DNA of 31,627 nucleotides, from assembly GCA_964444885.1 (NCBI GenBank), contig CAYUIZ010000022.1:1-31627 (forward strand). The letters are read 5' to 3'. Positions 16,095-22,645 of this stretch are shown piece after piece (positions within the stretch are counted from its first letter, which is position 1; every line of letters begins with the position of its first letter). A program made the position numbers and the translations under genes. The notes under the pieces are model-generated. The model searched no databases, had not been told where the DNA came from, and worked only from the letters and a program-made list of their open reading frames with translations. The DNA is from CAYRGQ01 sp964444885. Lineage in GTDB: Bacteria > Bacteroidota > Bacteroidia > Sphingobacteriales > Sphingobacteriaceae.

Positions 16095-17312
16095 TCATTC
16101 GAACACGAGGCGAACGAACCTAGGCGAAAACATATCGGGATATTTCCCAAAATCACTAAGGAAATCAAATGAATTGACGTGGTAGCTGATCAGCAGCTCG
16201 CCGGGCTGGGACAGGTGCGGATGGGCCTTTGCATTATACGCGTACAAGCTCTCTATCGCCAACGGCTCCGGACAGTCGTAGACGTTCACAATCGGTCCGA
16301 ATGGGCCTGCCGGACTCAATCCCACCCGCAGACCAATATGGGGTTCAATGCCATTTTGCTGAAAGACCAACAGGTATCTTCCGTCTGCCAACGGCATCAT
16401 GCTCAGCTCATTGGAAACATTGGTTGTGGTCGCCTTCGCGTTGCGGATGTCGGATTGCCAATCCTCCCCGTCCCAGTACTGCCATCGTGAAAAATTTTCG
16501 AAATCTGCCGGCGAAACCCGGCTGACCAGTAGTTCCTTGGTCGGCCCCCGCACACCATACACATAAACAAATCCATCCGCATGCGGCGCTCCGGCCCAGG
16601 CGGTGTTGGCCATGATTGCTGCGCCAAACGAATAACCGGCACCGTGCGTTGCTTCATCGGCTTCGATATACAGCGGCGTGTCCATTTGGCGGTGCTCGGT
16701 AAAAGGAGGCTGGTCATTCGCGTCGATTGCAATCAGCACGTTCCCGTCTTCGCGAAAGCCAAAAACCGCCTCGCCCGTATTTTCCATCCGGTAGGCAAAT
16801 ATGTATGTGGTGTTGGCCCGGTCGGGGTTGACAAATCCGTCGCCTAACCAATAATATTGCCCTGCTTTGGCGGCAGGTGTCGATGGGACGAATACGGAAG
16901 TGCGCTGACCGTCTTTCTCCGGCCCACTATAAAACTCCACCTGATCAACTTCACGTGTCCCCGCCGGAAGCATAGCTACAACGTTATTCGTCATCCGCGC
17001 GCCCGGTTCCAATTTTCCACCCGATTTACTCCCCCAAAAGCTGTCACTAAACACCAGCATCGTTTCGGTGGACTGCCAACCGCCGACTGTATCAGCCGCC
17101 CGGCGCGGGATTGAAAACAACCCGTCCCCTCCTATCCAACCGTGATTCCGCGTGAATCCTTGCGTCCATTCCGGTACCGGTTCCACCCGAAACGACAAGG
17201 CGAAGTTATTACGACTTAAATCATTATGCTGCTGTGCATTGCAATGCAAACCAAGATGGATTAACGCGAGGAAGAGAATGGAAAGAGCAGGTTTCAATCG
17301 TTTGCTGTTCAT
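16095..17312 (-). CDS. DUF4185 domain secreted protein
   Basis: 405 residues. The N-terminal signal is MNSKRLKPALSILFLALIHL with Cys24 near its end; it could be a lipoprotein (the lipobox GLHC is poor) or a secreted protein cut near NAQ. The rest resembles the DUF4185 beta-propeller family, related to glycoside hydrolase-like propellers: WIGGDGLFSIP, MLVFSDSFWG, TNNVVAMLP, YYWLGDGFV and LVFQQNGIEPHIGLR. The activity is unproven. It has its own promoter (17368-17399), shared in the divergent spacer with queE, and is followed by the secreted unknown gene. I chose the ATG at 17312 because the 29-codon extension upstream has no signal features. Confidence 0.8.
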   Translation of the reverse strand: MNSKRLKPALSILFLALIHLGLHCNAQQHNDLSRNNFALSFRVEPVPEWTQGFTRNHGWIGGDGLFSIPRRAADTVGGWQSTETMLVFSDSFWGSKSGGKLEPGARMTNNVVAMLPAGTREVDQVEFYSGPEKDGQRTSVFVPSTPAAKAGQYYWLGDGFVNPDRANTTYIFAYRMENTGEAVFGFREDGNVLIAIDANDQPPFTEHRQMDTPLYIEADEATHGAGYSFGAAIMANTAWAGAPHADGFVYVYGVRGPTKELLVSRVSPADFENFSRWQYWDGEDWQSDIRNAKATTTNVSNELSMMPLADGRYLLVFQQNGIEPHIGLRVGLSPAGPFGPIVNVYDCPEPLAIESLYAYNAKAHPHLSQPGELLISYHVNSFDFLSDFGKYPDMFSPRFVRLVFE

Positions 17313-17367
17313 AATCGGTTTGGGGAGTTTATGTGTCAGATAATCGCATGCGCGTGCATGCTGAGAC

Positions 17368-17399
17368 CAAAAGTACGCAATATCTCGGTTATCGTGCAA
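17368..17399 (-). promoter_or_regulatory. Promoter of the DUF4185 gene
   Basis: Minus-strand TTG (17399-17397) and TACTTTTG (17375-17368) are separated by 21 bases. The predicted start is near 17364. The first transcribed bases contain GCATGC twice (17361-17356 and 17351-17346), able to form a 5'-terminal hairpin. Confidence 0.6.
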
Positions 17400-17459
17400 C
17401 TACCCCGGAATGACCTCAGGGAAGTCGCTTTTTAGCCGTACAATTCCCCCTCATGTTCG

Positions 17460-17467
17460 TATCTTTG
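17460..17467 (+). promoter_or_regulatory. -7 element of the queE promoter
   Basis: TATCTTTG matches TAnnTTTG. The predicted start near 17471 leaves about 16 bases before the ATG. No clear -33 element was seen. Confidence 0.5.
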
Positions 17468-17486
17468 TATCCGGAAAGGAAAAAGC

Positions 17487-18110
17487 ATGGCGAATCAAGT
17501 TCCTGAAGACGGCAGTTTATTGCCGTTGATGGAAGCATTTTATACAATACAGGGCGAGGGCTACCACACGGGAAAAGCCGCCTACTTTATACGCTTAGGC
17601 GGTTGCGATATCGGATGCCACTGGTGTGATGTCAAAGAAAGCTGGGATGCTGAACTGCACCCCCTCACCGCGATCGAAGAAATCGTACGATCGGCGTCGC
17701 TCCACCCGTCCAAAGCGGTGGTTGTGACGGGCGGCGAGCCGTTGCTGTACAACCTCGAACCGCTCACCCGAAGCCTCCGCGACGCAGGGATACAAACCTT
17801 CATGGAGACCTCGGGGGCCTATCCCCTGAGCGGCTATTGGGATTGGATATGCCTGTCGCCCAAGAAATTCAAGGCACCAACACCCGGCGTCATCGCGGCG
17901 GCGGGCGAGTTGAAAGTCATCGTTTTCAACAAAAGCGATTTTGCCTGGGCCGAACAGCATGCGGCTATGGTGCACCCCGGCTGCAAACTCTACTTGCAAC
18001 CCGAATGGTCGAAAGCGGCCGAGATGACGCCGCTCATCGTCGACTACGTCATGGAAAACCCCAAATGGGAGGTTTCTTTGCAAACCCATAAATTCATGAA
18101 TATTCCCTAG
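17487..18110 (+). CDS. queE: 7-carboxy-7-deazaguanine synthase QueE (radical SAM)
   Basis: A 207-residue radical SAM enzyme converting 6-carboxytetrahydropterin to 7-carboxy-7-deazaguanine in queuosine (preQ0) synthesis. The [4Fe-4S] motif is C40-x3-C44-x2-C47 (GGCDIGCHWCDVKESWD), the canonical radical SAM spacing. FYTIQGEGYHTGKAAYFIRL at residues 18-37 is a QueE hallmark, and VVTGGEPLLY is the SAM-binding GGE motif. The ATG at 17487 is preceded by GGAAAGGAAAAAGC, a rare Shine-Dalgarno-like purine run for this window. The other que genes are not adjacent. Confidence 0.95.
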   Translation: MANQVPEDGSLLPLMEAFYTIQGEGYHTGKAAYFIRLGGCDIGCHWCDVKESWDAELHPLTAIEEIVRSASLHPSKAVVVTGGEPLLYNLEPLTRSLRDAGIQTFMETSGAYPLSGYWDWICLSPKKFKAPTPGVIAAAGELKVIVFNKSDFAWAEQHAAMVHPGCKLYLQPEWSKAAEMTPLIVDYVMENPKWEVSLQTHKFMNIP

Positions 18111-18174
18111 GGAAATGCAGCAAATCCTTGGCATAAAGACCGTGCACAGGCACGCGTACAATGAAAATTTTACG

Positions 18175-18182
18175 TAAGTTTG
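18175..18182 (+). promoter_or_regulatory. -7 element of the lpdA promoter
   Basis: TAAGTTTG is a perfect TAnnTTTG. The predicted start near 18186 gives a leader of about 60 bases. No TTTG lies 19-21 bases upstream; a short stem CGTGC/GCACG (18141-18154) occupies that area. Confidence 0.45.
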
Positions 18183-18246
18183 CAACCGTCTGTCGTGCCC
18201 GGACTATGGGGCACTTATATTAACAATCCGGAAAACAAAAAGCATT

Positions 18247-19635
18247 ATGAACTACGACATCATCGTAATAGGTAGCGGGCCGGGTGGCTATGTAGCCGCG
18301 ATCCGCGCCTCTCAATTGGGCTTTAAAACCGCTATTGTCGAGCGCGAGTCATTGGGAGGCATCTGCCTGAACTGGGGTTGTATCCCGACCAAAGCCCTGT
18401 TGAAAAGCGCTTCGGTATTTGAATACCTTAACCACGCCGAGGACTACGGCATCAAAGTCAGCGGCGGTGAAGCGGACTTCGAAGCCATTATCAAGCGCAG
18501 CCGCGGCGTAGCCGACGGAATGAGCAAAGGCATACAGTTCCTGATGAAAAAGAACAAGATTGATGTCATCATGGGTGAAGGCCGCGTAAAGAAGGGCGGC
18601 AAGGTTTCCGTCACATCCAAAGAAGGCCAAACCAAGGAATATACAGCTAAACACACGATATTGGCAACGGGGGCCCGCTCTCGCGAACTGCCAAACCTCA
18701 AGCAAGACGGCAAACGGGTGATCGGCTACCGCCAAGCCATGAGCTTGGAAAAACAACCTGAATCCCTCGTTGTCGTCGGATCAGGCGCTATCGGCGTGGA
18801 GTTCGCCTACTTCTACAACGCCATCGGCACCAAAGTAACGATCGTCGAGTTTATGGACCGGGTCGTTCCTGTAGAAGACGAGGAAATCTCCAAACAACTC
18901 GAACGCAGTCTGAAGAAGTCCGGCATCACCATCTTAACCAACGCGGAAGTAACCGCCGTGGCTGAAGCCGGAAAATTGAGCAAGGTGACCATCAAAACCG
19001 CTAAGGGAACCGAAACAATCGAAGCGGAAGTCGTGTTGTCGGCCGTCGGCATCACCCCCAACATTGAAAACTTGGGGCTGGAAGAAGTGGGCGTGAAAAC
19101 CGAAAAAGGACGTATTCTCGTTGACGACTTCTACAAAACGAATATCGACGGCGTGTACGCGATCGGCGACATTGTCAAAGGACAGGCCCTGGCACACGTT
19201 GCCTCAGCCGAAGGCATCACCTGCGTCGAGAAAATCAAAGGATTAGACGTGGAGCCTATCGATTATAACAATATCCCGGGCTGTACGTATTGCACGCCTG
19301 AAATCGCATCCGTCGGATACACCGAAAAAGCAGCGAAGGAAGCCGGTTATGAGATAAAGGTTGGCAAGTTTCCATTTTCTGCATCAGGCAAAGCCAGCGC
19401 GGCGGGCGCTAAAGACGGATTTGTCAAGGTTATCTTTGACGCCAAATACGGCGAATTCTTGGGGGCCCACCTGATCGGGGCCAATGTGACTGAAATGATT
19501 GCGAGCGTCGTCGTGGCACGCAAGCTGGAAACAACCGGACACGAAATCATCAAGTCCGTGCATCCGCACCCGACGATGAGCGAAGCGATTATGGAAGCAG
19601 CTGCCGATGCATACGGCGAGGTTATCCACTTGTAA
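18247..19635 (+). CDS. lpdA: Dihydrolipoyl dehydrogenase (E3)
   Basis: A 462-residue FAD disulfide oxidoreductase, the E3 subunit of pyruvate/2-oxoglutarate dehydrogenase and related complexes; it reoxidises dihydrolipoamide with NAD+. FAD motif GSGPGGY starts at residue 10. The redox pair is Cys40 and Cys45 in GGICLNWGCIPTKAL. The NAD motif is VVVGSGAIGVEFAYF, the second FAD site YAIGDIVKG, and the catalytic HPHPTMSE gives His441 and Glu446. E1 and E2 genes are not adjacent, so it may serve several complexes. It is monocistronic: its own -7 element is upstream and a strong terminator follows. Confidence 0.97.
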   Translation: MNYDIIVIGSGPGGYVAAIRASQLGFKTAIVERESLGGICLNWGCIPTKALLKSASVFEYLNHAEDYGIKVSGGEADFEAIIKRSRGVADGMSKGIQFLMKKNKIDVIMGEGRVKKGGKVSVTSKEGQTKEYTAKHTILATGARSRELPNLKQDGKRVIGYRQAMSLEKQPESLVVVGSGAIGVEFAYFYNAIGTKVTIVEFMDRVVPVEDEEISKQLERSLKKSGITILTNAEVTAVAEAGKLSKVTIKTAKGTETIEAEVVLSAVGITPNIENLGLEEVGVKTEKGRILVDDFYKTNIDGVYAIGDIVKGQALAHVASAEGITCVEKIKGLDVEPIDYNNIPGCTYCTPEIASVGYTEKAAKEAGYEIKVGKFPFSASGKASAAGAKDGFVKVIFDAKYGEFLGAHLIGANVTEMIASVVVARKLETTGHEIIKSVHPHPTMSEAIMEAAADAYGEVIHL

Positions 19636-19661
19636 TCGTATTCGACAAATACACGCCAATG

Positions 19662-19692
19662 AATGGGCCTAGTCTTCACTTGGCCCATTTTT
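19662..19692 (+). terminator. Intrinsic terminator of lpdA
   Basis: AATGGGCC (19662-19669) pairs perfectly with GGCCCATT (19682-19689) around a 12-base loop, and a T-tract (19688-19692) follows on the plus strand. It lies 27 bases after the lpdA stop. Confidence 0.85.
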
Positions 19693-19701
19693 ATTATCCC
19701 C

Positions 19702-20034
19702 TTAGCCGAACATCTTCTTCCACCACCCCTCCGCTATTCCCACGAACCAAGCACCGCCCTTCTGCCGCGTGGGATACACGCGGATGTAATTGCCCTGTCC
19801 GCGTGCTCCTTTTCCCGTTGTTAAGTCGAAGGTATGGCGATGACGTGGACACACCAGCTGCCCATTATCGCACCAACCGCCTGACAAGTCCGCCCCTGCA
19901 TGTGGGCATTTACTCCCGGTAACGTGCAGCGCATCCCCTTGCCGGATGATACACAGTGACTTTCCACGAATGCGGCACTTTCGAACGCCATCCGATTCGG
20001 GGATATCTTGCGGGGAAATCTCGTGCCATTCCAT
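19702..20034 (-). CDS. Rieske-type [2Fe-2S] ferredoxin
   Basis: A 110-residue soluble Rieske protein. The cluster ligands are in KCPHAGADLSGGWC and VCPRHRHTFDL, the C-x-H...C-x2-H pattern of the family. It resembles small ferredoxin components of dioxygenases or NirD-like subunits; no partner oxygenase or reductase is adjacent, so its redox partner is unknown. I chose the ATG at 20034 (MEWHEI) over a TTG two codons upstream. A perfect promoter (TTTG 20069-20066, 20-base spacer, TATGTTTG 20045-20038) places the transcript start at or beside this ATG, so the mRNA is probably leaderless. Confidence 0.9.
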   Translation of the reverse strand: MEWHEISPQDIPESDGVRKCRIRGKSLCIIRQGDALHVTGSKCPHAGADLSGGWCDNGQLVCPRHRHTFDLTTGKGARGQGNYIRVYPTRQKGGAWFVGIAEGWWKKMFG

Positions 20035-20037
20035 ATA

Positions 20038-20069
20038 CAAACATACGGAAACGCACCAGCCGAATCAAA
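20038..20069 (-). promoter_or_regulatory. Promoter abutting the Rieske start codon
   Basis: Minus-strand TTTG (20069-20066), 20-base spacer, TATGTTTG (20045-20038). Both boxes match consensus exactly. With the usual four-base step the transcript starts at about 20034, the A of the ATG. Confidence 0.65.
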
Positions 20070-20162
20070 AAGCCTAGCCCAGTCATCGTTCGGTTCGCTA
20101 CGCGATTGCCGGACTAACGTTCCATGGTTCCATGGGTGCACGACATATTTCCCGTCTCACTT

Positions 20163-20224
20163 GCGGTTGTGTCTTATGACCAACCGCCAGACCCGGGAAA
20201 GTGGTCGGTGACAACACCAACCAC
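20163..20224. repeat. Two adjacent imperfect hairpins upstream of the ABC-F gene
   Basis: Hairpin 1: GCGGTTG (20163-20169), a bulged T, GTC, loop TTAT, GAC, CAACCGC (20181-20187). Hairpin 2: GTGGT (20201-20205), one mismatch, GGTG, loop ACAA, CACC, one mismatch, ACCAC (20220-20224). Both have four-base loops. They lie in the divergent Rieske/ABC-F spacer, upstream of the -7 box at 20290. Function unknown. Confidence 0.55.
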
Positions 20225-20289
20225 GGGTTTGTGAGGATTTGTCGTGCAACCTTGTTCCATTCCCTAGTGACCTTGACGATTTATTTTCT

Positions 20290-20297
20290 TACTTTTG
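20290..20297 (+). promoter_or_regulatory. -7 element of the ABC-F gene
   Basis: TACTTTTG matches TAnnTTTG and predicts a start near 20301, only about five bases before the ATG at 20306. No TTTG at the standard distance; the closest TTG (20273-20275) is 14 bases away. Confidence 0.45.
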
Positions 20298-20305
20298 CGC
20301 CTGCA

Positions 20306-22225
20306 ATGATTTCGATAAATAACCTGACGTTTGAGATCGGTGCGCGAGCACTGTATGATGAGGCCAATTGGCACATCAAACCCGGCGATAAGACCGGACT
20401 AATCGGTGCCAACGGCACCGGCAAGACCACCTTGCTGAAACTGATTGTGGGCGACTATACGCCAACGTCGGGCACGATTTCCATGGCCAAGGAACTCAAA
20501 ATCGGGTACCTCAACCAGGACTTGCTATCCTACGAGTCCGAAAAGAGCATCCTGCATGTCGCCATGGAGGCTTTCGAACGCCAGAACCAGTTGCATACCG
20601 AAATCGAAAGATTGCTCGAAAAACTGGAAACCGATTATTCGCCTGAATTGATTGACAAGCTCAGTGACAAGCAAAGCGAATTTGAAGCGCTGGATGGTTA
20701 CAATATCGAATTCAAAGCGCACGAAATATTAGCTGGCCTCGGCTTTAGCGAGGACGAACAGCGGCGACGTCTTTCCGAGTTTTCGGGGGGCTGGCGCATG
20801 CGCGTCATGCTAGCGCGCATTCTCTTGCAAGCACCCGACATCCTCCTGCTCGACGAGCCGACCAACCACCTCGACTTGCCCTCCATCAAATGGCTGGAAA
20901 ATTACCTCCTAGCCTTTGAGGGCGCTATTATCATTGTTTCGCACGACCGTTACTTCCTAGACAAGGTGATTAACAGAACGGTCGAATCACGCAAAGGAAA
21001 GCTAATTCCCTATGCCGGAAACTACAGCTTTTACCTGGAAGAAAAGTCTTTGCGGGAGGAAATACAAGGCAACCAATTCAAAAACCAGCAGGCCAAGATC
21101 AGGCAAGAAGAGCGACTCATCGAGCGTTTCCGTGCCAAAGCAAGCAAGGCTAAGATGGTACAGTCGCGTATCAAGGCGTTGGACCGGATGGAAAAGGTCG
21201 ATAATGTTGACGACGACAACCCGTCGGTCAATTTTAAGTTTAGGTTTTCCAAGCAATCCGGCCGTCACGTGGTTAAGCTGGAGGAATTATCCAAGAACTA
21301 CCCGGGCATTCCCATCCTGGAGGATGCTGATGCCGTGATTGAGAAAGGTGACAAAATCGCGTTGATTGGGGCAAACGGAAAAGGAAAGTCTACCCTATTG
21401 CGTATCATCGCCGGCACCGATAAGGATTTCGGCGGTACCGCCGAAACAGGCCATAACGTGACGCAGACATTTTTTGCCCAGCACCAGCTCGAAGCCCTAC
21501 ACCTCGACAACGCAGTACTGCAAGAACTGCAAGCGTTTGCGCCCAAGCACACCGAAACTGAGCTGCGCTCTATCCTGGGTTCGTTTCTTTTCACGGGTGA
21601 CGACGTCTTCAAAAAGATCAGGGTGTTGTCTGGTGGCGAAAAATCGCGGGTCGCCCTTGCCAAGGCACTGACGGCCGATGCGAACTTCCTCGTTCTCGAC
21701 GAACCGACGAACCACCTCGACATCCAGTCGGTAAATATCCTCATCCAGGCACTGCAGCAGTACGAAGGTACATTTATCGTTGTATCGCACGACCGCTACC
21801 TCTTGGACAACGTCGCCAACAAGATATGGTACATTGAGGACCGCCAAATCAAAGTATACCCCGGCACGTACCAAGAGTACGAGGACTGGCAGCAAAAGCG
21901 CCTAGCCAAAACGAAAGGGCAAGCTACCCCGAAAAAAAACAAAAAGGAAGCGACTACCCCCCCTGCTATCAAAGCCGACGCGGACCAAGGAAAAAAAAAG
22001 GAAATCAGCAAGCTCAACCGCGAATTAGAACAGCTTGAGCAAGAGATTTCCGCCAAAGAAGCCGCGTTAGGAAACCTGGAAAACGAGCTTGCCGACGAGC
22101 GTATTTACCAGGATTCGGGCAAACTGGCCAATACCACCGAAGCCTACGACACGCATAAAGCTGCCCTAAGCGAATTGCAACGCGACTGGGACAGGCTGGC
22201 CGAACAAATTATGGCGTTGGAATAA
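20306..22225 (+). CDS. ABC-F family ATPase with Uup-like C-terminal coiled coil
   Basis: A 639-residue ABC-F protein: two ATP-binding cassettes and no membrane segments, so a ribosome-associated translation factor rather than a transporter. Walker A1 is GANGTGKT (34-41) with signature LSEFSGGWRMR and Walker B LLLDEPTNHLDL. The second cassette has GANGKGKS, LSGGEKSRVALAKAL and LVLDEPTNHLDI. Between them is the charged helical linker (EIQGNQFKNQQAKIRQEERL) that reaches the ribosomal E site/PTC in this family. A lysine-rich stretch then leads into a coiled coil (about 565-639, EISKLNRELEQLEQEISAKE) as in Uup. The 35-codon extension upstream lacks family similarity, so I start at 20306. Confidence 0.93.
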   Translation: MISINNLTFEIGARALYDEANWHIKPGDKTGLIGANGTGKTTLLKLIVGDYTPTSGTISMAKELKIGYLNQDLLSYESEKSILHVAMEAFERQNQLHTEIERLLEKLETDYSPELIDKLSDKQSEFEALDGYNIEFKAHEILAGLGFSEDEQRRRLSEFSGGWRMRVMLARILLQAPDILLLDEPTNHLDLPSIKWLENYLLAFEGAIIIVSHDRYFLDKVINRTVESRKGKLIPYAGNYSFYLEEKSLREEIQGNQFKNQQAKIRQEERLIERFRAKASKAKMVQSRIKALDRMEKVDNVDDDNPSVNFKFRFSKQSGRHVVKLEELSKNYPGIPILEDADAVIEKGDKIALIGANGKGKSTLLRIIAGTDKDFGGTAETGHNVTQTFFAQHQLEALHLDNAVLQELQAFAPKHTETELRSILGSFLFTGDDVFKKIRVLSGGEKSRVALAKALTADANFLVLDEPTNHLDIQSVNILIQALQQYEGTFIVVSHDRYLLDNVANKIWYIEDRQIKVYPGTYQEYEDWQQKRLAKTKGQATPKKNKKEATTPPAIKADADQGKKKEISKLNRELEQLEQEISAKEAALGNLENELADERIYQDSGKLANTTEAYDTHKAALSELQRDWDRLAEQIMALE

Positions 22226-22313
22226 ACAAAACCAGTAGACTGCCCAAACGAGCTAAGAAACGCACTGACGAGTCCTAGTCCTAACCGCGATTCAGCACGA
22301 AGCTCACGTTCAC
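22226..22313. other. Short spacer with no recognised feature
   Basis: This is the 88 bases after the ABC-F stop. I see no terminator with a T-tract for the ABC-F gene, nor any ORF. Confidence 0.4.
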
Positions 22314-22478
22314 CTATTGTTCTAAATTATAATACCGGGCAACGGCTTGATAGTCGGTAAAATCAATATCCGGCAACGTGCTGCTTGGATTTTGCGTCGC
22401 ACTAACAACCTCGCTGGCACCGACACGAACAATACGGATCTCGGAATATTCCTCAACCAGCTCCCGAGCTTCGTGTGA
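22314..22478 (-). pseudogene. Decayed 3' end of an unidentified gene
   Basis: A 54-codon frame with protein-like composition (EARELVEEYSEIRIVRVG at its start, TLPDIDFTDYQAVARYYNL near its end) ends in TAG at 22316-22314. It begins straight after an in-frame TAA (22481-22479) and contains no ATG. A neighbouring frame upstream (reading SATFLI) could be its continuation after a frameshift. I do not recognise the family. It lies beyond the infB terminator, so it is probably not expressed. Confidence 0.4.
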
Positions 22479-22555
22479 TTAAAAAGGTGGCTGAAACGTC
22501 CCTATACCTAAAATGGTTTAAAATTCAAGAAATCACCCCAACCGCTTGGCCCAAT

Positions 22556-22588
22556 AAAAAAGCCCGATAACCGTAGTTATCAGGCTTT
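22556..22588 (-). terminator. Intrinsic terminator of the rimP-nusA-infB operon
   Basis: GCCCGATAAC (22562-22571) pairs with GTTATCAGGC (22576-22585) with one mismatch around loop CGTA. On the minus strand six T residues (22561-22556) follow. It is about 60 bases beyond the infB stop. Confidence 0.85.
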
Positions 22589-22621
22589 ATCGAGTATCCC
22601 ATGAAGTAGGCTGCGATACGT

Positions 22622-22638
22622 CGCGTAAGCGTTACGCG
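22622..22638. repeat. Small inverted repeat after the infB stop
   Basis: CGCGTAA (22622-22628) and TTACGCG (22632-22638) are exact reverse complements around GCG, eight bases past the infB stop codon. No T-tract. It may be a 3'-end stem ahead of the main terminator. Confidence 0.5.
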
Positions 22639-22645
22639 TCACGCA

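Noticed and set aside
20137..20250. Short plus ORF starting MVPWVHDIF in the Rieske/ABC-F spacer
   Set aside because: Overlaps both hairpins, has no recognisable family or promoter, and is short.
20201..20305. N-terminal extension of the ABC-F protein
   Set aside because: It covers the -7 box and a hairpin and has no ABC-F similarity.
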